A stretch of DNA of 64,000 nt, taken from positions 1-64,000 of the forward strand of contig JAHBTQ010000002.1 of assembly GCA_019638495.1 (NCBI GenBank), written 5' to 3'. Made by a program: the position numbers and the translations under genes. This document shows, one piece after another, positions 18,646-28,907 of the stretch. This DNA comes from Taibaiella sp. (GTDB lineage Bacteria; Bacteroidota; Bacteroidia; Chitinophagales; Chitinophagaceae). Within the stretch, counting starts at the first letter, position 1. Every line of letters starts with the position of its first letter. The notes below the pieces were generated by a model. That model worked only from the letters and a program-made list of their open reading frames with translations, was not told where the DNA came from and searched no databases.

Positions 18646-19551
18646 TTATTGCATTATATGCACGTCCTGGAAGCCAAACATCCTTCTGAGGGAGTCCTTG
18701 ACATGCGCTGTGTCTACGATACGGCAATTGATGGGTTCTATCACCAGGAAGTTTGTAGAATCCTGCATCAGCATCTCGGTCTTATTGCCGTTCAGGTTCA
18801 GGTTGTAGACGCGCTTTTCGGCACGCTCCCGTGTGTGGTAGTTGCCTATCACAAACCGGAAGTCATTTGTCAATGTACTGTCTATCACTACAGGAGCAGA
18901 GGCGTCAACAGTGTCAATTACTGTTAGTGTTGTGTCCGTTTCTATTGCAGGCACTACTGCTGTTGTGTCCGGAGCCGGAGCTGGAGGTGGTGTTGCCTTC
19001 GTCTCGTTCATGTAGCTGTAAACGAAATAGACTGCGCCCGCTACTATAAGCACTAATACCACTACAAGTATTACCATGCTCCAGTTTATTGAATCAGCTT
19101 TAGCCGGTGGCGGGTAAGCCGGCTTGTGCGCCAGCTTGCTATTCTGCTCCTCAAGTTGTTTGCTGTTCTTTATGGTAGGGAGTGGTGCCGGTTTGTAAGC
19201 AAAGTTGTCGGCTGTAATAAAGCGAATTTTGCCCTCCGATTCTGTAAACCGACCGATGTTTGGGATCTCCACTTCTTTGCCTTCAGCCAGGTCTTTTCTT
19301 GCCTGCATGCTGTATTCGCGAAGTGAATTTGCAGCTTTGGAGATGCTTATTTGTTCGTTGGTGGCAATGAAATTAGCCAGGTTGTCGTCAATTGAGCCTC
19401 CCGGCGTCACCAATACATCATAAGATGGTGCCTGAAGCTCCTTACCGTCATGTTTGGCCTTCATTTTCCTCAGTTCCATGTTACCAAGGCCGTGCACATA
19501 ACAATACTGGTTCTTCAGCAGGTACAGTCCTATATACTTAGCTATATCCAT
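18646..19551 (-). CDS. CCDC81-type HU domain and SPOR domain membrane protein
   Basis: The protein has 301 residues. The N-terminal half (about 1-125) resembles the tandem HU-like domains of the CCDC81 family found in Bacteroidota. One transmembrane helix follows (about 157-182), then a Pro/Thr-rich linker and a C-terminal SPOR domain (about 225-300). SPOR domains bind denuded peptidoglycan, so the protein probably spans the inner membrane with SPOR in the periplasm and the HU-like part in the cytoplasm. It ends a minus-strand block with a barrel protein, a TPR protein and a TonB-dependent receptor, suggesting an envelope role. Confidence 0.85.
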   Translation of the reverse strand: MDIAKYIGLYLLKNQYCYVHGLGNMELRKMKAKHDGKELQAPSYDVLVTPGGSIDDNLANFIATNEQISISKAANSLREYSMQARKDLAEGKEVEIPNIGRFTESEGKIRFITADNFAYKPAPLPTIKNSKQLEEQNSKLAHKPAYPPPAKADSINWSMVILVVVLVLIVAGAVYFVYSYMNETKATPPPAPAPDTTAVVPAIETDTTLTVIDTVDASAPVVIDSTLTNDFRFVIGNYHTRERAEKRVYNLNLNGNKTEMLMQDSTNFLVIEPINCRIVDTAHVKDSLRRMFGFQDVHIMQ

Positions 19552-19584
19552 CTCAAAATCGCCCTATGAAAGTACTTCTTTTGT

Positions 19585-21216
19585 TTAGAATTTCAACCTC
19601 AGTCCACCATAAATGTTGATACCATATACCTGGTATCCCAGCCAGCGCTGGTATTTATTGTTCAGCAGGTTATTCACCTGAACAAAGGCATTCAGCCTCG
19701 ATAGAAGGGCATATTCTGCACTGATGCCGATATCAGTGGCAGGCTTTAAGGTGATGTAGGTGCCCAATGCGTCCCTTGCATGTATCCCTGTTATCATCAT
19801 CGCGTATAGGGAAAGATCCAGTTTGGGCAGTACCGCCGCGCGCACGTCTGCCTTGAATCTTGTGGCAGGCTCGTGCCATACATAGGCATCAGACTTCTGA
19901 TAGTAGCTATAAAGCTCCCCGGTAATTCCTGCTGAATATTTGCTGCCTGAGTGGTACCGTGCCGATACCTGGAAAGATAGGGCCTGAACGTCCTGGTATC
20001 GGATATAGAATGACTTTTGGTCACCGGTATCGTTCAGGAAGGTTGCGAGGTTATTGTAGTTCCACCAGCTAGCTCTTCCGGAGTAGGAAAAATTGTGCCC
20101 CGCGCTGCCCTGTACCATGGCATATATTTCGTCCCTCTTTGTCTGCGCTATCGAATAGGAGCTAGCCATGTAAGGGTTTTCTGTAGTTAGCTGTTCATAG
20201 GTGTTTTGTAACAGGTCGCCCTTCCAGCCGGCTGCCGCCTTAAAAAGGTAGTCGTGTATGGTGAGCGATATTTCGGCGTCCGGAATGAAGTACAGATTGC
20301 CTCCACGTCCATAGGCGATACCGCCCATTACGTGACCACCGTAGTAATCATCTATTCTGAAGTTGACACCCGGCGCAGCAAGAATATAGTTGTTATTAGT
20401 CGAGGTGCCGCCAGTGCTGTAACTAGTAAACGCACCTTCCAGTCTCAACCCCAGGCCAATGTGGTCGCTCATCTTGTATGATACCGGAGCGCTTATTGCT
20501 AAGCTCATCTCATTCGTATTGTACTTAGCCCCGTAGTAGGAAGCACGCAACGATGGGTGATATGCTACAGTACTCGCAGAGTCGCGCAGGTTTGCCATAT
20601 CAGCGGCTAATGCTACAGAAGTATAGGCCTGGCTTACAGCATCTTTGGCGTAATTGTGAAAGAAGTGGTCGTAACCATAATAGTAGTAACGGTTGTGAAA
20701 GCCGCTTAACACAGCGTTCCACTCGCTGCTTGCTGTTTTTGCCGCAACGCCAGCTTCCATGCCCGTCAGCGATGTTTGCTGATTTTCTATGGTGCCTTTC
20801 TGCGACAAGTGCGACAGGTGTATGCCCGTGGCATAATTTTTACCTTTCAGGCTACCAATGCCGGCATCTCCGTAAATCGTTGACAAGTTACCTCCACCCA
20901 GCTTTATATAGTTGGCAAAGGGCAGGTCATTGGGATTTTTTCCCAAGGCCAGCGGCCTCAGGGGAGGGGAGTTATAGGTATAGTAGAGCGTCTGCTGGGG
21001 CACATCGCTGTTAATGGCGGGGCGCGTTGTGTCCATAGGCGGCAGCTGCGGCTTCCATTCCGGCTTTGGTGACTGTTTCACCTTCGGTTTGTAAGACTGA
21101 ATTACCTCAATAGTAGAGCCCTTCAGCACTGTGTCAGCGCCACTTTTTGTGGTCTGCGCCTGTGCCTGCAAGCCAGCCAGTAATAAGCCCGTGTATAAGA
21201 AAGGTTTTACCCTCAT
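19585..21216 (-). CDS. Outer-membrane beta-barrel protein lacking a TonB plug
   Basis: The protein has 543 residues. A signal peptide (about 1-20, LQAQAQ) is followed by a Pro-rich periplasmic stretch (about 40-75) and many alternating amphipathic strands. It ends with a strand of the TonB-receptor type (INIYGGLRLKF, terminal Phe). The C-terminal part (NNLLNNKYQRWLGY) is typical of TonB-dependent receptor barrels, yet no plug or carboxypeptidase-like domain is present. It starts 11 bp after the TPR gene and is probably co-transcribed. The substrate is unknown. Confidence 0.8.
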   Translation of the reverse strand: MRVKPFLYTGLLLAGLQAQAQTTKSGADTVLKGSTIEVIQSYKPKVKQSPKPEWKPQLPPMDTTRPAINSDVPQQTLYYTYNSPPLRPLALGKNPNDLPFANYIKLGGGNLSTIYGDAGIGSLKGKNYATGIHLSHLSQKGTIENQQTSLTGMEAGVAAKTASSEWNAVLSGFHNRYYYYGYDHFFHNYAKDAVSQAYTSVALAADMANLRDSASTVAYHPSLRASYYGAKYNTNEMSLAISAPVSYKMSDHIGLGLRLEGAFTSYSTGGTSTNNNYILAAPGVNFRIDDYYGGHVMGGIAYGRGGNLYFIPDAEISLTIHDYLFKAAAGWKGDLLQNTYEQLTTENPYMASSYSIAQTKRDEIYAMVQGSAGHNFSYSGRASWWNYNNLATFLNDTGDQKSFYIRYQDVQALSFQVSARYHSGSKYSAGITGELYSYYQKSDAYVWHEPATRFKADVRAAVLPKLDLSLYAMMITGIHARDALGTYITLKPATDIGISAEYALLSRLNAFVQVNNLLNNKYQRWLGYQVYGINIYGGLRLKF

Positions 21217-21226
21217 TTGATTTTGT

Positions 21227-24200
21227 TTAGTCCTCCAGTTTGCTTTGGTTTTTTTCCGCTTTTTTCACTTCCTCCAGCTTCCTGGTTGCTTCTTGCTTCA
21301 GCTCAGCCACTTTTGTATTCTTTACTATGCTTTGCAGCAGCGCTTTGGCATTAAAATAGTCCTTCTGTTTCAGCAGCACATCAGATAGCAGAATGTAGGC
21401 TTTCCCCACCCAGTTATCATAGCCTGCAGATAACTTGATCGTTTCATTGGCCGCTTCCTCTGCTTCTTTCAGCTTGTCTTGTTTCAACAACATCTCTGCC
21501 ACGCGATAGCGCGACTCTGCAGCTACGTCGCCGTTCCTGTTGCCCGCCAGAGCAGTATATGCAGCTATTGCTTCTTCATACTTTCCGTTCTGCTGCAGAA
21601 TGTGCGCTTTGTAAAACTGCGCTTCGTTCATAGCGTCGGGCGACACCGTACTCAGGTTTATTAGTGAGTCGGCAAACTTGCCGGCTTCATCATACTTGCC
21701 CGTGTGATATCCCGACTTCATGAGCCCGCGATAAATACCCTCAGTGGAGTGTCCATCGCTGGCATTGTTCAGCAGAATCGTAAAGTAGCGATATGCGTTC
21801 TCGTAGTCCTTAGACTCCATCGCAATCGCTGCGGCACGTCTGCCACTACTTTCAGAAAAGTCATTCCATGTTGTAGCCAATACAGCGTTGTATTCTTTCA
21901 GGGCATCCGCCGGCCGCTTCAGCCTTTGGTAGCTTTCGCCAAGGTAGTAGTGGGCCTTTACTGCAAAGACGCCATTAGGGTAGCTTGCGAGGTAATTCAC
22001 AAATGCTTGTCTCGAATCATCCCATTTCTCCGCTTCAAACTGCGCCTCTGCTGCGGCATAGTAGGTAGAGTCCATGGCTCCCTTGTCGTCTGCAGGCAGA
22101 TTCGATTCTCTGAGCAGTTGAGAATATGCGTCAGGCTTATTCACCTGTATATAAAGACTTTTAAGTGCGTCAAGTGCTGCAAAACGCTCTTCTGCACCCG
22201 CATAGTTTATTACCACCTTGCGGTAGGCCTCAATCGCCTTATTGTTGTCGCCCTGTTGCTGGTACACAAATCCTGTCTTCATCCACGCCTTTGCGGCCAA
22301 TGACATATCCTTGCCATCGTCTGTCAGCGGTTTTAATGCAGCCAGGGCATCTTTGTACCTATCAGTCTCCAGGTAGGTGAGCGCTATTTCATATTGAGCG
22401 TTTCCTGCGTATAGGGAGGCCGGTTTTGCCTTCGTAAGTGTCTGCAGCAATGCTATTTTTTCACTGCTCTTGCCTTGCAGACCTAGCAGAATTGCCTTTT
22501 GGAATTTGGCATAGTCTGCATCCTGTCCTCCGGCTGCGATTACTTTATCATACAGCGCGATGGCCTTTGCAAAGTTCTTCTGCATGAACACCGCATCAGC
22601 TTCAAGTAGCAGTGCCGCTGCTGATGAGCGCTTGTCTGCAGCCTTTGCTAGCTGGGCTTGGTTAAAATAGTCTTGTGCTGCTACATAGTTGCCGGTTTCC
22701 ATAGCACCATAGCCCATTGTGATGTATGCATGCTGTATAGTGGCCTGTGGGCTAATGTGTTCTACGGTAGCAATGTCGCCCATGCGGCTAATGAAGTTCT
22801 GCTGGTAGTTGATGGCGTCTTCATACTTCTTATTATGGAACGCCGATTCGCCGCGCCAGAAGTAGGCCGCCCTTTCATATTCTGAGTTGATGGGGTTATT
22901 AACCGACATGCCAAAATACTCATCTGCCTTCCTGTATTCGCCATTGCGGTATAGTTGCACCCCGTATCCATAAGTTGCTTTCTGGTAAACGGCTTTGTAG
23001 TTGTTGTCTTTGACCTTTACTTGTTGCAGCCTGTCCAGCGCCTCGTCATACTTGTTGGTCTTCAGCAGCAGGCCCGATATCAGAGTTTGTGCTTCGTCCC
23101 GGTATTTAGATGAGGGGAACGTCTCAAGTAGTGCTTTGAGCTGCCTGAGAGCTTCATCATGGTTCCCGGTCTCGTAGCTCAGGCGGGCATACAATATCAT
23201 TGCTGCTTCCTGCAGACCCTTGTTAAACGACATGTCGGCACAAATACCGAATGCGTTTCTGGCTCCTGACTTGTTGCCGGTTTTTAGATAGCAATCGCCC
23301 AGCAAATACATAGAGGTTTGGCCCAGGGAGTCTTTGGTGTCGCTCAGCATTTTGAACTTTTCCATGGCGCTCTTCCACTGGTCTAACCTGTAATCACAGT
23401 AGGCTATTTCGTAGAGATCTTCCTTTCTTATCTTATCTGCGTGCTGGTAGTAGTAGTCGAAGTAAGGCTTCGCTTCGGTATACTTCTGTGCCTCAAACAG
23501 GCATTGCGCCGCCAGCAGGTGTAACTCCTTGTCGTAATAGCTCTTTTCTTTCTGGTGAATGAGCGTATCGGCCATGGCAAGTGCCTTATCCTTATTCCCT
23601 TTGAAGTACCATATCTCAGCGATGTAGTAGGGCACTACAGCACGATATTCCGGGTCGCTCTTTACTATTTCAAAGCTCTTCAGCGCCTCGTCATACTTGT
23701 TTTCGTTGTATGCAAGCAGGCCGTAGTAATAATTTCCGGCACGGTAATATTTTTGATCGCTTATATCCTTTATTGCGGAGAATAACGGCTTCGCCTTATC
23801 GAACTGCCTGTTATTGAAATAGCTGTAGGCAAGCTCAAACTTTTGATCTGCAACTTCCTCATTATCCAGGTTAAACACGCCGCCATCTTCATAATACTTT
23901 ATGGCATCGGCAAAGTGGTCGTCTTTGAAGTAGTGGTGCGCCAGGTTAAAAGACATCCTTTCGAAATGGGCAGGATCTGGTGTCTCCACCATTGCCTCCT
24001 TCGCATGCTCCTCTGCTTCCGGGGCGTCATTCTTTAACTCAGACACTGCGCGATTGTAGCGTGCCTGGTCTGCGTCTAGTGGATTTGCGAGTGCAGGCCG
24101 TTGTTGTTTGCTATCCGCGTGTTCTTTGGCAGACAATGCTGAAACTGCATAATGTCCCTGCACAAATTGCTCTGTAGATAGTGCCGGTCTTCTGTTTTTG

Positions 24201-24298
24201 GCAATCACCGGCATGTGCACCTGGCCGCTACCATGCACCGGCAATAGCGCCAGTCCGGCAAGTATCAGGTAGTTATATTTCCTTAGCTTCAAATGCAT
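21227..24298 (-). CDS. Large periplasmic TPR-repeat protein
   Basis: The protein has 1023 residues. A signal peptide (about 1-26, HGSGQ) is followed by TPR-like helical repeats over nearly the whole length, with YNRA, ALA, KYDEAL and Y..G motifs, and a charged Lys/Glu-rich end. Such proteins scaffold envelope complexes. The gene lies between a TonB-dependent receptor gene (9 bp upstream) and the plugless barrel gene (10 bp downstream), a compact transcription unit. The likely place is the periplasm or the inner face of the outer membrane; the partner is unknown. Confidence 0.85.
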   Translation of the reverse strand: MHLKLRKYNYLILAGLALLPVHGSGQVHMPVIAKNRRPALSTEQFVQGHYAVSALSAKEHADSKQQRPALANPLDADQARYNRAVSELKNDAPEAEEHAKEAMVETPDPAHFERMSFNLAHHYFKDDHFADAIKYYEDGGVFNLDNEEVADQKFELAYSYFNNRQFDKAKPLFSAIKDISDQKYYRAGNYYYGLLAYNENKYDEALKSFEIVKSDPEYRAVVPYYIAEIWYFKGNKDKALAMADTLIHQKEKSYYDKELHLLAAQCLFEAQKYTEAKPYFDYYYQHADKIRKEDLYEIAYCDYRLDQWKSAMEKFKMLSDTKDSLGQTSMYLLGDCYLKTGNKSGARNAFGICADMSFNKGLQEAAMILYARLSYETGNHDEALRQLKALLETFPSSKYRDEAQTLISGLLLKTNKYDEALDRLQQVKVKDNNYKAVYQKATYGYGVQLYRNGEYRKADEYFGMSVNNPINSEYERAAYFWRGESAFHNKKYEDAINYQQNFISRMGDIATVEHISPQATIQHAYITMGYGAMETGNYVAAQDYFNQAQLAKAADKRSSAAALLLEADAVFMQKNFAKAIALYDKVIAAGGQDADYAKFQKAILLGLQGKSSEKIALLQTLTKAKPASLYAGNAQYEIALTYLETDRYKDALAALKPLTDDGKDMSLAAKAWMKTGFVYQQQGDNNKAIEAYRKVVINYAGAEERFAALDALKSLYIQVNKPDAYSQLLRESNLPADDKGAMDSTYYAAAEAQFEAEKWDDSRQAFVNYLASYPNGVFAVKAHYYLGESYQRLKRPADALKEYNAVLATTWNDFSESSGRRAAAIAMESKDYENAYRYFTILLNNASDGHSTEGIYRGLMKSGYHTGKYDEAGKFADSLINLSTVSPDAMNEAQFYKAHILQQNGKYEEAIAAYTALAGNRNGDVAAESRYRVAEMLLKQDKLKEAEEAANETIKLSAGYDNWVGKAYILLSDVLLKQKDYFNAKALLQSIVKNTKVAELKQEATRKLEEVKKAEKNQSKLED

Positions 24299-24307
24299 TT
24301 ACAATCC

Positions 24308-26650
24308 TTAAAAGCTCCACGTAAGATTTACGCTTGGGAACAATGGCAATTGATATTTCTTTTCGTTGGTAAGGCGGTCTACGTAAAATATGTTTTGACG
24401 GTTGTAGGCGTTGGTCAAAGCAGCAGTAGCCTCCAGTTTTGACCGCTCGTTCAGCAGGAAGGTTTTCTTCGCTGAGATATCAAGACGGTGGAAGTAAGAC
24501 AAGCGGCCACCATTGATGATATCGGAATACAAAACGCCAACAGTCCCATTGGTCAGTGTCGGGTTTGTAGCCAGCCCGTTGGTTGTAGGGTTCACTGTCT
24601 CATAATATCCCTGTGTTTGGGTGAATGGAAATGGGGCACGAAGGTTAAACCTCGTAGAAAGTTCCCAATCCTTTTTCTTTCCGGCAGTATAAGACGCAAC
24701 CAGGTTCGAGTTGAAGCGGGTGTCAAATGGCGGTGGATATGACTGCTTATTTCCTTTAGCGTCAATGCCTGTATAAACGACCTTCTGGTAGCCCATTGCC
24801 ATCCATAAATAAACGCGGTTGTGGCTGTATTTTGCTGATACGTCTACACCACCTGCTCTGCCTTCTGATGCTGCGAAGTCGGCAGTGTTGCCTATTACAA
24901 TGTTTTTGTAACGGTTCAGTTCGTTGATCTGGGGGAAATATTTTACCCATGGCTCCAGGTTCAGTTCTACTTTGTTCACGTCTACTTCTATACCTCCCGC
25001 CAGGTGATACGCTTTCTGTAGTGTAGACTTCACGAGGTTGCCGTTAGCATCCCTGATCTGCTGATCAGGGCTCATAAGGAAGCCCGTAAACAGGTTTACG
25101 ATATCAATGTCAGACTTGGTGCTTACAATGTTCTGTGAGTAAACACCGGCAGCGCCTTTTATTCGTATCGATTCTGTAGCGTTGTATTTAATGCCTAAAC
25201 GCGGCTCAGGAGATAGCTTGCTGATCTCTGAATAGTACTGAACTCGCAGGCTGGGCTCAAAGATGAACTTGCTACCAAAATTGTGCCTGTACATAAAGTG
25301 GAGCGCAGCAATAGTGCTCTGGCGATCCTGCGTTGTTGTAGAGTTCTGAGCGTCTTTATAAAGCAGAGATGTATTGATGCCGTTTACCTCCACGCCGTAT
25401 TTCAGTTGGCTATAGTCGTGCAGGAAGTAGGTAAAGTTGATTGCAGCTTCAAAACCGCCTATCTGGCTAGAGCTCGGCGTGGAGTCTGTTACGCCGGTAG
25501 CCGTGCGCTCCAAGTTGATGTCATAGTTCGAGTAAGCGAACTTACCATCTATAAGGGCCGATGTATTTGCCGGCGACACAACGAACGTAGCACCTGCACC
25601 TGTAGTATTCCAGCTATATTTTGCAACCCGGTTACCTGTCTTAGGATCCAGCAGATTTGCCTGGTCCATGAAGTTAAAGCCGAAAACATTCAGTTTTGAT
25701 CCGTTGTCACCATTCACAGTCACCTTGCCATACAGGTCGCGAAACTGGAACGGGAGACCATATTTAAACTGGTCGCTGAGACCGCTGTAAATTGATTTGG
25801 TGGTAGCGTCGAGATAGCTCTGCTTTCCTGTTACGAGGAATGTAACGCCTGCGCCATTGTCTTTCTTCGATTTTACGAGTGGTCCTTCCAGCATTACGCG
25901 GCTCATGATCGGTGAAACAGATAGCAGGCCGGAGAGATTATTCTTATTTCCGTCTCGCGTGTGTACGTCTACTATCGCCGCAGTACGATTGCCATACTGT
26001 GCGTTGAAGCCAGCGGTATACACGTCAACGTTGCGGATAGCTTCCGTTTCAAATACCGAGAACAAACCGATGGAGTGGAACGGGTTATAGATCGTTACGC
26101 CATCAAGGTAGATACCTACCTGAGACGGTGCTCCACCACGTATATATAGCTGACCACCCTGGTCGCCGGTAAATACAACGCCCGGTATTACCTGAAGATA
26201 TTGGGCAACATCCGGCTCACCACCTGCGCTTGGCAGCATTTTTAATTGACGTGGTGTCACAGTTGTAACACCAGTATTGATGTGTGTTATCTTTTCAGTC
26301 TTCCGGCCAGATACTTCTACTTCTTTCAGCATTCGCTCGGCCTGGTTCAGCATTATTTTCTTTGTTAGAATAGCGTCGGGAAGCAGATTCACGTCGGTGA
26401 TGCTACTATCATAGCCTACTGCGGTGATAAGTAGTCGATAGCTTCCGGGTGCAAGAGAAATGGAGAAGTAGCCATTTACGTCGGTCTGAACACCATTTTT
26501 AGTGTTCATTACCGCCACCGTGGTGTAGATCATAGGCTCTCCCGTCTTCTTGTCATAGACGAAGCCTTTAATAGTGCCATTGGTTTGCGCACCTGCAAGA
26601 AAGGGTAATAGAAAAACAAATGCAGCCAGCAGGCTGTAACACTTCCGCAT
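24308..26650 (-). CDS. TonB-dependent receptor with carboxypeptidase-like N-terminal domain
   Basis: The start at 26650 (MRKCYSL) is preferred over an in-frame start at 26683 because it gives a proper signal peptide (ending LAGAQ); the product is 780 residues. Order: a carboxypeptidase regulatory-like domain (about 25-105), a plug (about 125-235, with a PGVVFTGDQGGQLYIRGG stretch) and a 22-strand-type barrel ending in PSVNLTWSF. Role: energy-dependent import across the outer membrane, substrate unknown. No SusD-like partner is adjacent. It is the first gene of the unit with the TPR and barrel genes, with a good promoter at 26718-26748. Confidence 0.9.
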   Translation of the reverse strand: MRKCYSLLAAFVFLLPFLAGAQTNGTIKGFVYDKKTGEPMIYTTVAVMNTKNGVQTDVNGYFSISLAPGSYRLLITAVGYDSSITDVNLLPDAILTKKIMLNQAERMLKEVEVSGRKTEKITHINTGVTTVTPRQLKMLPSAGGEPDVAQYLQVIPGVVFTGDQGGQLYIRGGAPSQVGIYLDGVTIYNPFHSIGLFSVFETEAIRNVDVYTAGFNAQYGNRTAAIVDVHTRDGNKNNLSGLLSVSPIMSRVMLEGPLVKSKKDNGAGVTFLVTGKQSYLDATTKSIYSGLSDQFKYGLPFQFRDLYGKVTVNGDNGSKLNVFGFNFMDQANLLDPKTGNRVAKYSWNTTGAGATFVVSPANTSALIDGKFAYSNYDINLERTATGVTDSTPSSSQIGGFEAAINFTYFLHDYSQLKYGVEVNGINTSLLYKDAQNSTTTQDRQSTIAALHFMYRHNFGSKFIFEPSLRVQYYSEISKLSPEPRLGIKYNATESIRIKGAAGVYSQNIVSTKSDIDIVNLFTGFLMSPDQQIRDANGNLVKSTLQKAYHLAGGIEVDVNKVELNLEPWVKYFPQINELNRYKNIVIGNTADFAASEGRAGGVDVSAKYSHNRVYLWMAMGYQKVVYTGIDAKGNKQSYPPPFDTRFNSNLVASYTAGKKKDWELSTRFNLRAPFPFTQTQGYYETVNPTTNGLATNPTLTNGTVGVLYSDIINGGRLSYFHRLDISAKKTFLLNERSKLEATAALTNAYNRQNIFYVDRLTNEKKYQLPLFPSVNLTWSF

Positions 26651-26717
26651 ACTTAGTATTTTAAAAAAGTAAAATATAGGCAATCACATTATGCCCCGCA
26701 ATCTATGAAACCGCGAA

Positions 26718-26748
26718 CAAAGATAGGTATTGCCCCATCCCCTGCAAA
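26718..26748 (-). promoter_or_regulatory. Promoter for the TonB-dependent receptor unit
   Basis: Read on the minus strand, TTTG (26745-26748) is followed after 19 bp by TATCTTTG (26718-26725), a close match to the Bacteroidota TTG-N19-TAnnTTTG promoter. It sits 68 bp upstream of the preferred start at 26650, giving a leader of about 60 nt. Confidence 0.6.
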
Positions 26749-27081
26749 TGCTATTGTTTTGTGAAAATTGAGATATGCGCGGAATGTGCAATTGTGAAAT
26801 AGCGCACTACTTAATAATCCGTCCCAACCTGGAGAAGGGCTATTGCTAAATTCAGGAGCAAGCGAGCCTGTTGTGGACTAATACTTCATCATCCTCATCA
26901 CTTTTCGATTTTCCTCAATTCCGCTCATTTCGGGCAAAAAATAGTATTTCGGCAAAGCCTCGAAATCCATTTGCCGCCTGACTAGTATAACGTGCTTATT
27001 GTTACTGCAGAATGATCTGTTATAACAACTTCCTTTTTGTGCTTATGGAAACCGACTTGAGCAGAATAGGGGAATAAAAGG
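26749..27081. other. Intergenic stretch without a recognised gene
   Basis: About 330 bp lie between the promoter of the TonB-dependent receptor and the end of the ABC permease gene. No coding frame with a recognisable product, hairpin terminator or repeat is visible. Base composition is more AT-rich than the flanking genes. Confidence 0.5.
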
Positions 27082-28173
27082 CTATAGCTTCTGCGCTTCA
27101 TACCGGTAGTAGAAAAAGTAGAAGACCGTGATTGCCGCTGTCAGCTCCGTAACCACCAGTGGCCATAAGTTGAAAGACGCCAGGAACAACAGAGACGCGA
27201 AGAAAAAGGCGAATACGACCATCGTATAGCGCTCGGTGTTCATCTTAGGGATATATTGTAAAGCGGTATAGAGGAGCAGTTGCGACAAGGCTACCGAATA
27301 TAACGACAGGACTTGGTTTAGCGATATCGCATGTTTGCTGTTTATCAGCAAAAACAAAAGCTCTGGCAGGAAAGTGATGGCATACGTAAGTAGATAGGTA
27401 AATAGCACTCGTAAACGAGTGACCGGTAGGTTGCGAACAAAACCTGCCTTGCCTTCCATAAACCCGGTGTAGAATAGGGGTAGGAGCGCATGTGCAGAGA
27501 CCAGGAACATCATCAATACACTCACCGATTCCCTGTCAACGGTGTATTTGTTAGCCATGACCATCCCTTGCAGCAGAAGTAGCGACAACAGTTTCATCCC
27601 AATGAATGTACCCTTGCGCTCTGCAAGTGAAAAGTGTAGCAAGTAGCTGACAAAAGGTTTTCGAATGGCAGGTAGAATTGCCGGTATATTGAGTGCCGAT
27701 TTTTTCCAGGTACTGTTCAGTGTGTTGAATACGAGAATGGATACTGCCACGAGCGCCAACTGTAGAAAAGCAAACGACAGCAATAGCGCGACACTTCCTT
27801 CCATCATGCCTACAACAACAGTTACGGCGCTATATACAAGCAAGGGCATCAACATGGCTGTATAGCATTCTGCGAGCAGTAATTTCTGTTTCCTATCAGG
27901 CAAGGTCTGCATGGTCAAAAGAAACGTGTTCGATTGCGACTTTACTGTCCGTAACATAAAACCCAGGCACTTCAATGCGTACAGGCCCCATAATACCAGT
28001 GCGCCAAGAAAGAATCCCGGCGAGGTGCAGATCTTATGCATAATGAAGTGGTGCAGGTCTATGGTTGCACGCCCGTTGAGTAGTCCAAACAGCAGGATGA
28101 AGCTAACCAGGAAGAAACCTGTATTGATAACATAGAACCGTGCCACGATCGTTTTAAACAGTATCTGCCTCAT
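27082..28173 (-). CDS. ABC transporter membrane subunit (probable)
   Basis: The protein has 363 residues with about eight to ten hydrophobic segments and no soluble domain. It is coupled to the ATP-binding gene by a 4-bp ATGA overlap, which together with the topology marks it as the permease of a two-gene ABC exporter. No substrate can be read from the sequence. It closes the unit. Confidence 0.75.
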   Translation of the reverse strand: MRQILFKTIVARFYVINTGFFLVSFILLFGLLNGRATIDLHHFIMHKICTSPGFFLGALVLWGLYALKCLGFMLRTVKSQSNTFLLTMQTLPDRKQKLLLAECYTAMLMPLLVYSAVTVVVGMMEGSVALLLSFAFLQLALVAVSILVFNTLNSTWKKSALNIPAILPAIRKPFVSYLLHFSLAERKGTFIGMKLLSLLLLQGMVMANKYTVDRESVSVLMMFLVSAHALLPLFYTGFMEGKAGFVRNLPVTRLRVLFTYLLTYAITFLPELLFLLINSKHAISLNQVLSLYSVALSQLLLYTALQYIPKMNTERYTMVVFAFFFASLLFLASFNLWPLVVTELTAAITVFYFFYYRYEAQKL

Positions 28174-28793
28174 ATCAGCTCCAGCCCCTTATTTATTATT
28201 TGAAGTCGTTCAGTCTTTACTCCTTCTATATCAAGCTCCTGGTGCGAGCTTATGAGAAACGATATACCCTCTACGCTTTTTTGTCTTATGATCTCCCGTA
28301 GTACTGTCACTGTGTTTGCGTCAAGTGTTATTAGTGGCTCGTCAAGTAGTACCCACTTGGGTTGGCCTATAAAGGCAAGTGCGAGCGATAGCTTCTTTGC
28401 CATGCCACTGGAATAGGTGCCCGTTTTTCTGTCGGCAAATGACGTTACGCCAAGAAGTTGTAATGTCTTTGTGTCTGGCGATTTGTTTTGTCCCTTTGTT
28501 TGCTGATAAAACGAAATGAGGTCAAGGCCAGTGAGGAAATCGGGGAAGAGTGGCTCGGCCTCTGCGTGGTTAACCGCCAGGGTATAATTCCGCCTGTCTG
28601 TTCTTATGTTGCTTCCATTTGCAATAATATCTCCTTCATATGGGATCACTCCGGCAATGGAACGCATTAGTGTTGATTTGCCCGCTCCGTTTTCGCCCTT
28701 CAGCCAGTAGACGCCGGCGTTCAGCGTTAGTTGCGGAATGCTGATGATCTCAGTCTTGCCATAGCGTTTCCGGTAATTCTCAAATTGCAGCAT
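28170..28793 (-). CDS. ABC transporter ATP-binding protein
   Basis: The protein has 207 residues, short but complete for an ABC ATPase. Walker A is GENGAGKST (33-41); the signature is YSSGM (128-132, a degenerate LSGGQ); Walker B ends LLDEP (149-153); a late ISSHQE carries the switch histidine. It powers transport with the membrane protein encoded downstream (overlap ATGA). The substrate is unknown. Confidence 0.9.
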   Translation of the reverse strand: MLQFENYRKRYGKTEIISIPQLTLNAGVYWLKGENGAGKSTLMRSIAGVIPYEGDIIANGSNIRTDRRNYTLAVNHAEAEPLFPDFLTGLDLISFYQQTKGQNKSPDTKTLQLLGVTSFADRKTGTYSSGMAKKLSLALAFIGQPKWVLLDEPLITLDANTVTVLREIIRQKSVEGISFLISSHQELDIEGVKTERLQIINKGLELI

Positions 28794-28861
28794 AAAGAAG
28801 TAGTAGAGACAAATGTATCATCCTATGCCATACTGATTACATAATGATGTGTTATAAAAAA

Positions 28862-28887
28862 AACAGGCGGGCTTTTGCCCGCCTGTT
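28862..28887 (-). terminator. Rho-independent terminator of the giant Ig-repeat gene
   Basis: Stem aacaggcgggc / gcccgcctgtt with a 4-nt loop. On the minus strand it is followed by a run of eight T, the expected form for termination of the gene ending at 28908. Confidence 0.9.
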
Positions 28888-28907
28888 TTTTATTTAGCTT
28901 GTTGTGC

